Part shown: piece by piece, positions 26,869-35,399 of the stretch
How positions within the stretch are numbered: position 1 is the stretch's first letter
Layout: each line of letters starts with the position of its first letter
Source of the DNA: Geovibrio ferrireducens
GTDB taxonomy: Bacteria; Chrysiogenota; Deferribacteres; Deferribacterales; Geovibrionaceae
Direction: 5' to 3'
DNA length: 64,000 nucleotides
Assembly (NCBI RefSeq): GCF_026226615.1
Contig: NZ_JAJAPB010000011.1
Span: 1 to 64,000, forward strand
Notes under the pieces: generated by a model
The model's database searches: none
The model's input: the letters and a program-made list of their open reading frames with translations, nothing else
What the model was told of the DNA's origin: nothing
Made by a program: the position numbers and the translations under genes

Positions 26869-28932
26869 ATGGAGATTGGCAGAATAAGAAATGTGGCATT
26901 CATCTCCCACGGAGGTGCGGGCAAAACCAGTCTGGCGGAAGCTATTCTCTTCAATGCGGGCGCAGTAAACCGTATCGGCAGTGTCGAAAACGGAACCAGC
27001 TTTATGGACTTTGATCCTGTTGAGATAAAGAGAAAATTGTCAATCCACTCCAAAGTATCCTCCATAGAATGGAACAAGCACCTTATAAACATTGTGGACA
27101 CTCCCGGTTACTCAAACTTCCTTCATGAAACCAAGGCGGCAGTGACTGCCGTCGGCGGTGCTGTGGTTATCGCAAGTGCTATTACCGGCGTTAAAGCGGA
27201 AACCCAGAGAGTCTGGCAGTATGCTGATGACAACGATCTGGCTAAAATTGTCTTCGTAAATAAAATGGATAAGGACAGGGCGGACTTTTTCCGTGCTCTG
27301 GGCGATATAGAAAAATCTTTCAATGTTGTTCCTCTCCCCATTTTCATACCCATAGGCAAAGAGAATGATTTTAAAGGTATTATCGACCTTGTAAAAATGA
27401 AAGCATACATTTATCCGGCGGAACCCACCGCACAGTACAAGGTGGAGGATATTCCCGCCGAGTACGCGGCAGAGGCTGAAAAATACAGAGGCAAGCTCCT
27501 TGAGGCTGTCAGCGAAACTGACGATGAACTCATCGAGAAATTCCTTGAAGGTGAAGAACTTACGGAAGAAGAAATAGAAAAGGGGCTGCGCGAAGGCACA
27601 ATCCGCAAGCAGTTTATCCCGGTGCTCTGCGGCTCTGCCGTTAAGAACATAGGCAGCAAGCTCCTTCTGGAAGCCATAATAAAATATCTTCCCTCACCCC
27701 TTGAGAGGGAGTATAAAATAGCTAAAAATATTGAGAGCGGCGAAGATTTTATAGCGGTTCCGGATGAGGCGGAGTTATCAGCGTTCGTATTTAAAACTTT
27801 CATCGATCCTTTCGCAGGAAAGCTCTCTCTCATAAGGATTTTCTCCGGCGAGATGAAGAGCGATTCCGAGGTCTTCAACACCAATAAGGAGGAGAAGGAG
27901 CGCATAGCCCAGCTTTATCTTCTTCAGGGCAAAAACCACATTAAGATTGACAAAGCCGTTGCAGGTCAGATAGTTATGGTGAATAAACTTAAATACACCG
28001 ACACTTTTGACACCCTTTGCGGCGGCAAAAAGAAAGTGGTCTTCCCCAAACCGGAGCTCAATGAGCCTGTGCTGGCTTATTCCATTGTTCCCAAGTCCAA
28101 AGATGATGAAGACAAGGTTTCATCCGGTCTTCACCGTCTGATGGAAGAGGATATGGGAATCCGTGTGGAGCGCAGTGAACAGACAGGGCAGCAGCTTCTT
28201 AAGGGAATGGGGCAGATGCACATAGAAGTTGTAGCCGAAAGGCTCCAGAACAAGTTCGGCGTTCAGGTTGAACTTAAAACACCGAAGGTTCCCTATATGG
28301 AAACCATACGCGGCAAAGCCAAAGGTCAGGGCAAGTATAAAAAACAGAGCGGCGGCAGAGGCCAGTACGGCGATGTCTGGATAGAGATAGAGCCTATGCC
28401 CAGAGGCAGCGGTTTTGAGTTTGCAAACAACATAGTCGGCGGTGCTGTTCCGAGAAACTATATACCCGCAGTTGAAAAAGGTATATATGAAGCATCCAGA
28501 GAAGGGATTCTTGCCGATTTCCCGCTGGTTGATTTCAGGGTCAGTCTGTATGACGGATCATACCATTCGGTGGATTCATCAGAGATGGCGTTTAAGATAG
28601 CAGGCTCAATGGCATTTAAAAAAGTTGCTGCCGAATGCAAACCAGTTCTTCTGGAACCGATTATGAACCTTGACGTTTTCGTTCCAGATGATACAACAGG
28701 TACTGTGATCGGCGACCTTAACTCCAGAAGAGGGCGCATAGCAAACGTTGAACCTCAGGCAAACGGACAGCATATCCGCGCCGAAGTGCCTATGGCTGAG
28801 GTTCTGGCATATGCGCCGGATCTCAGAAGCATGACAGGCGGACACGGCATGTTCACCATGGAGTTCTGCCGTTATGAAGAGGTTCCCACTCACCTGATGG
28901 AGAAAATTATCGAGGAGCAGAAAGGGGCATAA
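26869..28932 (+). CDS. Elongation factor G paralogue (EF-G2/FusA-like)
   Basis: Translational GTPase of 687 residues with all five EF-G domains. The G1 motif reads SHGGAGKTSLAE, instead of the AHxDAGKTT of canonical EF-G; G3 is DTPGYSNF and G4 is NKMD. Domain IV contains GQYGDVWIEIEPMPRG and the C-terminal GHGMFTMEFCRYEEVP. The variant G1 and the lack of neighbouring str-operon genes (rpsL, rpsG, tufA) suggest a secondary EF-G; the principal fusA would be elsewhere. Its specialised role is unknown. Confidence 0.88.
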   Translation: MEIGRIRNVAFISHGGAGKTSLAEAILFNAGAVNRIGSVENGTSFMDFDPVEIKRKLSIHSKVSSIEWNKHLINIVDTPGYSNFLHETKAAVTAVGGAVVIASAITGVKAETQRVWQYADDNDLAKIVFVNKMDKDRADFFRALGDIEKSFNVVPLPIFIPIGKENDFKGIIDLVKMKAYIYPAEPTAQYKVEDIPAEYAAEAEKYRGKLLEAVSETDDELIEKFLEGEELTEEEIEKGLREGTIRKQFIPVLCGSAVKNIGSKLLLEAIIKYLPSPLEREYKIAKNIESGEDFIAVPDEAELSAFVFKTFIDPFAGKLSLIRIFSGEMKSDSEVFNTNKEEKERIAQLYLLQGKNHIKIDKAVAGQIVMVNKLKYTDTFDTLCGGKKKVVFPKPELNEPVLAYSIVPKSKDDEDKVSSGLHRLMEEDMGIRVERSEQTGQQLLKGMGQMHIEVVAERLQNKFGVQVELKTPKVPYMETIRGKAKGQGKYKKQSGGRGQYGDVWIEIEPMPRGSGFEFANNIVGGAVPRNYIPAVEKGIYEASREGILADFPLVDFRVSLYDGSYHSVDSSEMAFKIAGSMAFKKVAAECKPVLLEPIMNLDVFVPDDTTGTVIGDLNSRRGRIANVEPQANGQHIRAEVPMAEVLAYAPDLRSMTGGHGMFTMEFCRYEEVPTHLMEKIIEEQKGA

Positions 28933-28948
28933 GCTCCGCAAATATTTG

Positions 28949-30136
28949 ATGAGCGGAATTAATTTACTTAAATATCATGATAAAAGCTTTTCAGACATTC
29001 ACCGTCTGATGCACGGAGAGATAGAGGACGAGCTGTTCACGCAGCTTGTCCTTGTTCCCGCGCAGAATAAAACAAGGCCGAAGCCCCGCCGGCTGTTAAG
29101 TCCGGTATATGCGGCCGCCCTCCTGCTCACTCTGAGTGCCGGAGCTGTTTCTTATTTTTATTACAATACAGGCACAGCACCTGCCGACCTCATAAGGCCT
29201 GCTGCGGAGAAACCCACCGCAGACGGGGCAGTTCCTCCTCCAAAAACCAGACTTGAAAGGGAAGGATATACTAAAATAGGCGAAATAGTCTTTCTGGACG
29301 AAAATGCCGAGGAAACCACTGTTGTCATAGAATCCGAGTATGTTCCGGAACCTGAGCCGGAACAGGGCGCAGTATCTGAACCGCCTGCTGTTGCGGTAAA
29401 ATCTCTTGATGTTACCACCGAACCCCTGCCGAGAAAGACAGCTATCGCAAGGGGAACCTATGTAGCAGTGGGCAGAGAGGAAAGCCGTGCTGTCGGTGCT
29501 GGCCCCATTGCGGAAACTAAAAAGGAAGAACCCAAACCCGCCGCGGCTCCTGCTCCGAAACCTGAGCCGGTGAAGACTCAGCCTGCTCCAAAACCGGCAG
29601 AGCAGCCCAAACCTGCGGAAGTGAGGAAGGCTCCTGAACCTCAGAAACCTGCGGCAGCTCAGAAAGAACCCGCCGGACAGCCGGAAGCGCCTAAACCTGC
29701 ACCTGCAAAGATTGCCGCTTTGCAGGTGTCTATCCCTGAAAAAATATACAGCATCGAATTTGAAAATGTTAATTCTGCAAAAAGATACACTATCCTTGCC
29801 AATGCGGAGAGAGCCGGTCTTAAGGGTACGGAAAAGCTTGTTTCATCCTCGGAAACCACCGCATGGAGAGTTTACAGGCTTGTGCCCGGTTCAAAAACTC
29901 AGATCGCAGGACGCGGTGTGGAGTTTGTTGCCGATTTGTCAGATAAAGAGCAGGCTATTGAGTTTGTGCAAAAAAATAATATTCCCGCTGCAATTAAACA
30001 GGTAAAAATTGAAAATAGTGTATATAATATAACAGTTTGCTGTACGACTGCCGAAAAAGCACGCAATTTCGTTTCCTATAATAAGGCAAATGCGGAAAAT
30101 ACGCGGCTCGTACCTTCGACAGATAAAAGTAATTGA
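28949..30136 (+). CDS. Single-pass membrane protein with Pro/Ala-rich linker and SPOR-like C terminus
   Basis: A 395-residue envelope protein. Residues about 1-50 are cytoplasmic, followed by one membrane helix (VYAAALLLTLSAGAVSYFYY). A long acidic then Pro/Ala/Lys-rich segment (about residues 180-250, many KPAP/EPKP units) spans the periplasm. The C-terminal 140 residues hold two similar modules beginning YSIEFENVNSAKRY and YNITVCCTTAEKAR, which read like SPOR peptidoglycan-binding domains, although I cannot confirm the fold. TTG at 28946 and ATG at 28949 are adjacent; ATG is chosen. It lies 16 bases after the EF-G gene. Confidence 0.6.
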   Translation: MSGINLLKYHDKSFSDIHRLMHGEIEDELFTQLVLVPAQNKTRPKPRRLLSPVYAAALLLTLSAGAVSYFYYNTGTAPADLIRPAAEKPTADGAVPPPKTRLEREGYTKIGEIVFLDENAEETTVVIESEYVPEPEPEQGAVSEPPAVAVKSLDVTTEPLPRKTAIARGTYVAVGREESRAVGAGPIAETKKEEPKPAAAPAPKPEPVKTQPAPKPAEQPKPAEVRKAPEPQKPAAAQKEPAGQPEAPKPAPAKIAALQVSIPEKIYSIEFENVNSAKRYTILANAERAGLKGTEKLVSSSETTAWRVYRLVPGSKTQIAGRGVEFVADLSDKEQAIEFVQKNNIPAAIKQVKIENSVYNITVCCTTAEKARNFVSYNKANAENTRLVPSTDKSN

Positions 30137-30182
30137 CTGTAAATAAAAGGCTATTATAATTTTGTCTATAAGGGAGGCTGTT

Positions 30183-30458
30183 ATGACAAAAGCTGACATC
30201 GTCGAAACCGTACACGAAAAGCTTGGACTTACCAAGAAGGACATTTCCAAAGTAGTGGATGAAGTTTTTGATGCAATCAGGGGCAATATCCTTGATAAGA
30301 ACAACGTCAAAATTTCCGGCTTCGGCAACTTTGAAGTAAAAAAGAGAGGCAGAAGAATCGGCAGAAACCCTAAAACAGGCGTGGAAACTGTTATCGAACC
30401 CCGCACTGTTGTGGTTTTCAGACCCAGCCAGATATTCAAAGACGAGGTAAATGACTGA
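30183..30458 (+). CDS. ihfA: IHF-alpha/HU-family DNA-bending protein
   Basis: Histone-like DNA-bending protein of 91 residues. ISGFGNFEVKKRGRRIGRNPKTG is cut short here as the key region: GFGNF and RxGRNPKTG arms match IHF-alpha and HU. AGGGAGG lies 6 bases before the ATG at 30183, which is preferred over the upstream in-frame ATG at 30162. It overlaps the MerR gene by 8 bases, the same ihfA-merR order found in many Proteobacteria. IHF alpha is favoured over HU by the KLGLTKKDISKVVDEVF start and by this gene pairing. Confidence 0.85.
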   Translation: MTKADIVETVHEKLGLTKKDISKVVDEVFDAIRGNILDKNNVKISGFGNFEVKKRGRRIGRNPKTGVETVIEPRTVVVFRPSQIFKDEVND

Positions 30459-30789
30459 TAAGCTTTACTACAAAATAGGCGAAGTCTGCGAGATAACGGA
30501 GCTCAAATCCTCCGTGCTGCGTTTTTGGGAGAAGGAATTTAAACAGCTCCGTCCTGTTAAATCAGGAGGCGGACAGCGTTTTTATACCAAAAAACACCTT
30601 GACCTGATCTTTTCCCTGAAACGTATGCTTTATGAAGAAAAGCTTACCATTGAAGGTGTGCGCAGAAAGCTTAATAAGGTTTTGAACGAACCGATGAAGG
30701 CACAGGCGCAGGTTTCACAGACTCCTGTTTCCCCGGAAGATATTAAAAAAGAGCTTTTGGATATCCTTGATATCCTTAAAGATAAGTAG
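30451..30789 (+). CDS. MerR-family transcriptional regulator
   Basis: Small DNA-binding regulator, 112 residues. The winged helix of the MerR type is at the N terminus (YYKIGEVCEITELKSSVLRFWEKEF, key residues IGEVCE and LRFWEKEF), followed by GGGQRFYTKKHLD and a helical dimerisation part. There is no metal-binding Cys set, so it is not a metal sensor. It is coupled to ihfA by overlapping frames; the target is unknown. Confidence 0.88.
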   Translation: MTDKLYYKIGEVCEITELKSSVLRFWEKEFKQLRPVKSGGGQRFYTKKHLDLIFSLKRMLYEEKLTIEGVRRKLNKVLNEPMKAQAQVSQTPVSPEDIKKELLDILDILKDK

Positions 30790-30817
30790 CGGCAGCCTTT
30801 ACCCGATTAGGCTGCCG
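30790..30817 (+). terminator. Terminator after ihfA-merR
   Basis: CGGCAGCC and GGCTGCCG arms (8 bp, 12-base loop) start 1 base after the merR stop and are followed by TATTCATTTT. It may also serve the convergent FecR gene. Confidence 0.6.
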
Positions 30818-30826
30818 TATTCATTT

Positions 30827-31660
30827 TCACTGTCCGGCTTTGTTATTCTGTCTGTCCGGTTTAGGCTGCGGTCTGGGCGGCGCAGGGGGTCTGACAGCTT
30901 CTTTCTTCTGTGTCTGTCCCTGAACATTTATGCGTGAGGAAAAGAGGTCAAGCTCTCTGAAAGCGCTGTTCACATCATCACCGAATTCTATGTTCCTTAC
31001 TTCATTTCCGTCTATTGATACGGCTGTTCCGCCTTTTATGCTGAACTCTTTTACGTATTCCACGAACTCCTCATTCTGCTCTCTCAGGTATTTCTCGTAG
31101 TCGCTCATGGTTTCATTGACGAAGTTGTTATATTCCTCCTGAACCTGCTCCACATACCTTTTGAACTCGCCTTCCACAGAAGTGAATTCAAGCTCGCCTT
31201 CTTTGAGGTAAACCTTGGCAGGCGCGGTTCCTATTCCGTCTGCATTAGGCTCAACCTCAACAAGAAAAGTCGTGCCCTTAACACCGATTACCGTGGTCTG
31301 AAGGCCTATCTGAACCCCTTGGGCCTCGTTTGTTTTGGTTATTTTGAAAACAACCTTACCCTCAGCGGGGGAGTATTTCTTAAAATCGTCTATAGTCAGC
31401 ATTGATTTTTCCAGCACAACCACCTTTGACTGGTCTCTGAAATTTATAAATGCCTTGCTTTTGCCGGAGGTTTTTATTCTGTCACCTTTGAAAAGTTTGT
31501 GGTTATTCTTTCTGAACGTTTCTCCGCGTACTTCGTTCTCTTTGTAGATATTGACTTTTCCTTCGGCTGAGGCTATCTCTCCCAGAGAGACTTTATCAAC
31601 TGAAAAAGCTGTGGCTGTGATCACGGTAAAAACTGCTGCAAGGAATAGGATCTTTTTCAT
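30827..31660 (-). CDS. FecR-domain secreted protein
   Basis: Exported protein of 277 residues with a signal peptide (MKKILFLAAVFTVITATAFS). The FecR domain (about 25-140) carries the KTSGKSKAFINFRD and VIGVKGTTFLVEV motifs. A charged aromatic coil follows (EEYNNFVN...DYEKYLREQ...EEFVEYVKEF), and the tail is Pro/Gln-rich. GGAG lies 7 bases before ATG 31660, preferred over the upstream ATG at 31675. It is divergent from the LPP20/MltC genes. It lacks the anti-sigma part of FecR proper, so it is not a FecIR-type regulator. Confidence 0.82.
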   Translation of the reverse strand: MKKILFLAAVFTVITATAFSVDKVSLGEIASAEGKVNIYKENEVRGETFRKNNHKLFKGDRIKTSGKSKAFINFRDQSKVVVLEKSMLTIDDFKKYSPAEGKVVFKITKTNEAQGVQIGLQTTVIGVKGTTFLVEVEPNADGIGTAPAKVYLKEGELEFTSVEGEFKRYVEQVQEEYNNFVNETMSDYEKYLREQNEEFVEYVKEFSIKGGTAVSIDGNEVRNIEFGDDVNSAFRELDLFSSRINVQGQTQKKEAVRPPAPPRPQPKPDRQNNKAGQ

Positions 31661-31821
31661 GATATTTCTCCGCATATATATGAATCGCTGATAATTTATA
31701 TTACCTTATATTTTGGTTATCCAGTGAATTTTCCCTTTTTTCATACGGAGAGGGAATGTATTATTTTTTAAAAGTGGTACAATGATACAGAAAGAACGTT
31801 AATAACCCTATAGGAGGATTT

Positions 31822-32388
31822 ATGAAAAGAATAATTTTGGCGGTTATGTTTGTTGCTCTTGTTACTGTCGGCTGCGGAGGAAAAAGTGCTGAAGCGCCGA
31901 AAGTTATCGATCCCTGCTTTAACGGTGCTCCCGCGTGGGTTCTCAGCCCTGAGCTTGAGGGCGGTCTTGCCGCTTCCGGTTCAGCTAAGGTCGGCCCCGC
32001 CGGAATGCAGTTCGCTAAAACTGAGGCTATGGCCTCAGGCAGAGACGAGCTTGCGAGAATCATAAGCCTTAAAGTGCAGAACATGGTTAAGAACTTCACT
32101 CAGGTAACAGGTGTGGGCGATGCTCAGACAGTTGACAAAGTTTCTTCTCAGGTTTCCAAACAGGTTGCCAACGAAACTCTCAACGGCTCCAGACAGAAAA
32201 ACATCTGGCAGTCTCCTTGCGGAGATCTCTGGATACTTGTTGTCCTTGACCCTGCTGTAGTTAAGGAACAGGCTAAACAGGCTGTTCAGTCAAGCTACAA
32301 AAACGATCAGGCTCTGTGGCAGCAGTTCCAGGCTAAAAAAGCCTACGAAGAGCTTGATAAAGAAATTGCAAAAGAATTCGGCCAGTAA
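31822..32388 (+). CDS. LPP20-family outer-membrane lipoprotein 1
   Basis: Lipoprotein of 188 residues; signal peptide with lipobox ALVTVGC (Cys near 18). The body fits the LPP20/FlgP style: PAWV start, LAASGSAKVG, then a helix of Ala/Glu/Arg and a final strand DLWILVVLD. A charged helical tail (AKKAYEELDKEIAKEFGQ) is extra. A strong AGGAGG site precedes the ATG. It is the first of three related lipoproteins within 3 kb and has its own terminator. Confidence 0.8.
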   Translation: MKRIILAVMFVALVTVGCGGKSAEAPKVIDPCFNGAPAWVLSPELEGGLAASGSAKVGPAGMQFAKTEAMASGRDELARIISLKVQNMVKNFTQVTGVGDAQTVDKVSSQVSKQVANETLNGSRQKNIWQSPCGDLWILVVLDPAVVKEQAKQAVQSSYKNDQALWQQFQAKKAYEELDKEIAKEFGQ

Positions 32389-32395
32389 AATATCA

Positions 32396-32423
32396 GGGGG
32401 CGTTTTTACGCCCCCATTGTTTT
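32396..32423 (+). terminator. Rho-independent terminator after lipoprotein 1
   Basis: GGGGGCGT and ACGCCCCC arms with a 4-base T loop (32396-32415), followed by ATTGTTTT. Confidence 0.8.
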
Positions 32424-32489
32424 AAACCCTGTATCATGCCCGCTCTTTAAGATCTTTAAAGAGGGAATCCCCGCTGTAAGGACACTTTT

Positions 32490-32906
32490 ATGAAACAAAC
32501 CTCTAAATTCATTGTCTTAATCATATTAATGAGCTTTATATACGCCTGTGCACCGCAGACAGCTACCGCGCCTGTTCTGGTGCAGAAGCCTGAATGGCTG
32601 TGGAAACCGTCTGACGGCGGCAGGATAGGAGGCGTTGGTATAGCCAAAGAGCATATCCGCGGCCTTGATGCACAGCGCAAGCTGGCAGTTTCCAGAGCCA
32701 TAGACTCCATAGCGGCACAGCTTGGCGTTCAGGTGCAGAATATTACTGTGCTGGAATCACATGCGTCTTCTTCCGGCGCTGCCTCAACAACAATCGATTC
32801 CTACAGCATACACACTGTGCAGGGAAATACGGTTAAGGCTGCCGTGAGGGAGTTCTGGACAGACCCTCAGACCAGCGAACTTTATGTATGGATGGTGCTT
32901 GAATAA
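32490..32906 (+). CDS. LPP20-family outer-membrane lipoprotein 2
   Basis: Lipoprotein of 138 residues with the lipobox FIYAC near residue 20. RIGGVGIAKEHIRGLDAQRK and the end DPQTSELYVWMVLE are nearly duplicated in lipoprotein 3 (34132-34782), so the two are paralogues. Its stop overlaps the ATG of the transglycosylase gene, so the two are co-translated. LPP20 relatives include FlgP, an outer-membrane lipoprotein of the flagellar system in some bacteria; a flagellar link here is not shown. Confidence 0.82.
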   Translation: MKQTSKFIVLIILMSFIYACAPQTATAPVLVQKPEWLWKPSDGGRIGGVGIAKEHIRGLDAQRKLAVSRAIDSIAAQLGVQVQNITVLESHASSSGAASTTIDSYSIHTVQGNTVKAAVREFWTDPQTSELYVWMVLE

Positions 32907-34114
32907 TGAAAAAACTTTTTTACCTCGCCGCTGTTATGCTTTTTGCCTCCTTTGCCTTTGCAGAAGGGTTTGATGACTTTAAAGAGAGTATGGACAGTGG
33001 TTTCAGTGACGAGAAAAAAAGCTTTGACACTTATAAGGAAGAGCTTGAGAAAGAATTTGCAGAATACAAACGCATAATTAATGAAGAGTATGCAGCCTAC
33101 AGGAAAGACATTCTCACTCAGTGGAACGAAGCCGAGATGAGCACGCCCACAAAATGGGTGGAATACACTGACGGGCTGAAAAAAAAGAAGGTGGTTGACT
33201 TTGAAAACGGAACATACCGTCTTGAGGTGATAGGCAGGGATTACTCTGCCGTGGAAAAAGAGCTTGATGCCCTCATGAAGGATATGCTTGGAGTGGATAA
33301 GGCAACGGCGTTTCAGCGGGATGTTCCTGCAAAAAAAACCGATGAAAAAGCCCGCGAAAAGCTGAAAAATATAGCTACCGGAAATGTGGGGAATGAAAGT
33401 GTGATCGGCAGCGCTATCACCGGCAAGGAAAACCCCGCAAAAAAAGATATAGATCTGGCGGCAGAAAAACTTAAAGAGAATGCGGAGGTGAAGACAGAAC
33501 CTTCAAAGACGGGTGAAACTGTTTTTATAATGCAGGGCAAGCTTCCTCCTGAAACATACAGAAATAAGGCGGAGCAGCTTAATCCTTCCGTCCAGAAATA
33601 CTCAAAGGAGTTTAAAATACAGCCTTCGCTGGTTTTCTCCGTGATACAGACTGAAAGCGCATTTAACCCGGTTGCTCAGTCACATATTCCTGCATACGGA
33701 CTTATGCAGATTGTGCCGACATCCGCCGGAAAAGATGTGGCACAGCTTCTCATGGGCAAACCGCTGATACTTACTCCTTCATATCTTTTTAATACCGACA
33801 ATAATATAAGAGCAGGCACAGCATATCTGCACATACTGTATTACAGATACCTTAAGGCGGTGAACCACCCGGAAAGCAGATTCTACTGCTCAATTGCGGC
33901 TTATAATACAGGCGCAGGGAACGTTGCTTCCGCTTTTAACGGGCGTAATGCAGGGAAAAACAGGTACAATGTTACAACGGCAGCAGGAATTATAAACGGC
34001 ATGGCTCCTGCCGCTGTTTATGACTATCTCAGGGCTAAGCTGGAATATGACGAAGCCAGAAGATACATTGTAAAGGTTACGGACGTATTGCCTTCGTACA
34101 GATACTTTGACTGA
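32906..34114 (+). CDS. MltC-like murein lytic transglycosylase
   Basis: Cleaves peptidoglycan strands to 1,6-anhydro ends. A signal peptide (LFYLAAVMLFASFAFA) precedes an MltC-type N domain (DUF3393-like) rich in paired aromatics (FDTYKEELEKEFAEYKR), then a linker and the SLT domain from about 205. The catalytic Glu lies in VIQTESAFNP, followed by AYGLMQIVPTSAG and AAYNTGAGNV. Length 402 residues is a little longer than E. coli MltC, and no lipobox Cys is visible, so it is probably periplasmic. It sits between two LPP20 lipoproteins. Confidence 0.9.
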   Translation: MKKLFYLAAVMLFASFAFAEGFDDFKESMDSGFSDEKKSFDTYKEELEKEFAEYKRIINEEYAAYRKDILTQWNEAEMSTPTKWVEYTDGLKKKKVVDFENGTYRLEVIGRDYSAVEKELDALMKDMLGVDKATAFQRDVPAKKTDEKAREKLKNIATGNVGNESVIGSAITGKENPAKKDIDLAAEKLKENAEVKTEPSKTGETVFIMQGKLPPETYRNKAEQLNPSVQKYSKEFKIQPSLVFSVIQTESAFNPVAQSHIPAYGLMQIVPTSAGKDVAQLLMGKPLILTPSYLFNTDNNIRAGTAYLHILYYRYLKAVNHPESRFYCSIAAYNTGAGNVASAFNGRNAGKNRYNVTTAAGIINGMAPAAVYDYLRAKLEYDEARRYIVKVTDVLPSYRYFD

Positions 34115-34131
34115 AAAATCAGGGGGTTGTA

Positions 34132-34782
34132 ATGCTTAAAACCATAGCCGCTGTTGCGGTTTCACTGACATTTGCCGGATGCATGGCTTCCAAGACCGAA
34201 GCTCCGAAGCCGGCCGTGCATAATACAAAACAGGTTCAGCAGAATAGGGCTGATGATGCTTTTAAAGAGCTTGATAAAGAGGTCAGCGGTCAGGGTACAG
34301 GGCTTGAAGGCATGGAAAAACCGCCTGTTCCTGCTCCCGCACCTGCGACTGAAAAGGCTCCGGAGATGCCCAAACCGGAATATGCAAACAGACCTGTGGA
34401 CAAGGATAATCTGGGCCCCGTGACGAAATACCCGGTGCAGAACGGCTTTCCAGTATGGTTTGCAACGCCTAATATGGACGGTTACATAGGCGCTGTCGGT
34501 ATAGCAAAGCAGCAGGCCAGAGGCGGTATAGCAGCTCAGCGCAGAGTGGCAAAAGCACTTGCGCAGAATGACCTTGCCAGAAGCATAAAAGTTATTGTCA
34601 GTTCCGAAGTGAATATAGAAAAGCTGAATGTGGATACACAGACGCTTAAATATTATCAGAGTAAAGTTTCCACCCTTTCCCGTCATCAGGCAGAGGAAGT
34701 ATTAAGCGATTTTGAAATACGCGATGAATGGCTTGACCCGAAAACAAAAGAACTCTACGTCTGGCTTGTGTTAAGAAAATAA
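34132..34782 (+). CDS. LPP20-family outer-membrane lipoprotein 3
   Basis: Lipoprotein of 216 residues with the lipobox LTFAGC near residue 17 and a Pro/Ala/Glu-rich spacer to about 95. The C-terminal domain repeats lipoprotein 2: PVWFATPN, YIGAVGIAKQQARGG, AQRRVAKALAQ, and DPKTKELYVWLVLRK. It starts 17 bases after the transglycosylase stop, in the same operon, and is followed by a terminator. Confidence 0.82.
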   Translation: MLKTIAAVAVSLTFAGCMASKTEAPKPAVHNTKQVQQNRADDAFKELDKEVSGQGTGLEGMEKPPVPAPAPATEKAPEMPKPEYANRPVDKDNLGPVTKYPVQNGFPVWFATPNMDGYIGAVGIAKQQARGGIAAQRRVAKALAQNDLARSIKVIVSSEVNIEKLNVDTQTLKYYQSKVSTLSRHQAEEVLSDFEIRDEWLDPKTKELYVWLVLRK

Positions 34783-34791
34783 GTTGTTCTC

Positions 34792-34835
34792 AGGCAAATA
34801 ATGGTGTAATCATACTCTGTTATTTGCCTTTTTTA
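34792..34835 (+). terminator. Rho-independent terminator of the LPP20/MltC operon
   Basis: AGGCAAATAA and TTATTTGCCT arms (10 bp perfect, 18-base loop) followed by TTTTTTA. Confidence 0.85.
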
Positions 34836-34966
34836 TATTTTGCTGTTAATGTTTTCAGCTCCGTTTACGATAATAAAGGAGGGGCAGGTGTTAACCTGTT
34901 CCGTTATTGCATGTTTAATGATATTATATTTACAGAAGTATGCTTTCAGTTTCACGAGGGGGTATG

Positions 34967-35299
34967 ATGAAGATACACACTGAAGATTACGGCCAGTTTA
35001 AAGTTCTGAAAGTCGCCGGAAAGGTCGACATACTCACTTCATCTGAGATCAGGGCTAAGCTTGCCGAAGTTGCCAGAGCAAAGATAAATGTGCTTGTGGT
35101 GGATCTTGATAAAGTTGTGTACATGGATTCATCCGGGCTTGCCACTTTCCTTGAAGGGCTTAAAAGCATGAAGGAGTACGGCGGCGTTCTGCGTCTGGTA
35201 AATGTTCCCGAAAGAATAGACAAGGTTCTCAAGCTCATGAAGCTTGATCAGGTTTTTGAAGTTTACGAATCTGTTGACGAAGCTGCCAGAGGAAAATAA
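34967..35299 (+). CDS. STAS-domain protein (anti-sigma factor antagonist type)
   Basis: Single STAS domain, 110 residues, like SpoIIAA/RsbV antagonists. The phosphorylatable Ser is in YMDSSGLATFLEGL. Adjacent ATGs occur at 34964 and 34967; the second is chosen because GAGG at 34956-34959 is then 7 bases away. It is monocistronic between two terminators. The partner kinase and anti-sigma factor are not in the window. Confidence 0.9.
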   Translation: MKIHTEDYGQFKVLKVAGKVDILTSSEIRAKLAEVARAKINVLVVDLDKVVYMDSSGLATFLEGLKSMKEYGGVLRLVNVPERIDKVLKLMKLDQVFEVYESVDEAARGK

Positions 35300-35342
35300 T
35301 AACCTGCTTCTTGATAAAACGTTTAAACAGTTTGCTTATAAA

Positions 35343-35376
35343 AAAAGCCGCTCCGTAAGAAGCGGCTTTTGTTTTT
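35343..35376. terminator. Bidirectional terminator
   Basis: AAAAGCCGCT and AGCGGCTTTT arms (10 bp, 8-base loop) with A-rich and T-rich flanks on both sides, between the convergent STAS and cytochrome b genes. Confidence 0.88.
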
Positions 35377-35399
35377 TGTTATGAGTGACTGAGGTTGTT

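Noticed and set aside
30827-31660. FecR anti-sigma regulator of iron transport
   Set aside because: It has a cleavable signal peptide, no transmembrane anti-sigma arrangement, and no adjacent sigma factor or TonB receptor.
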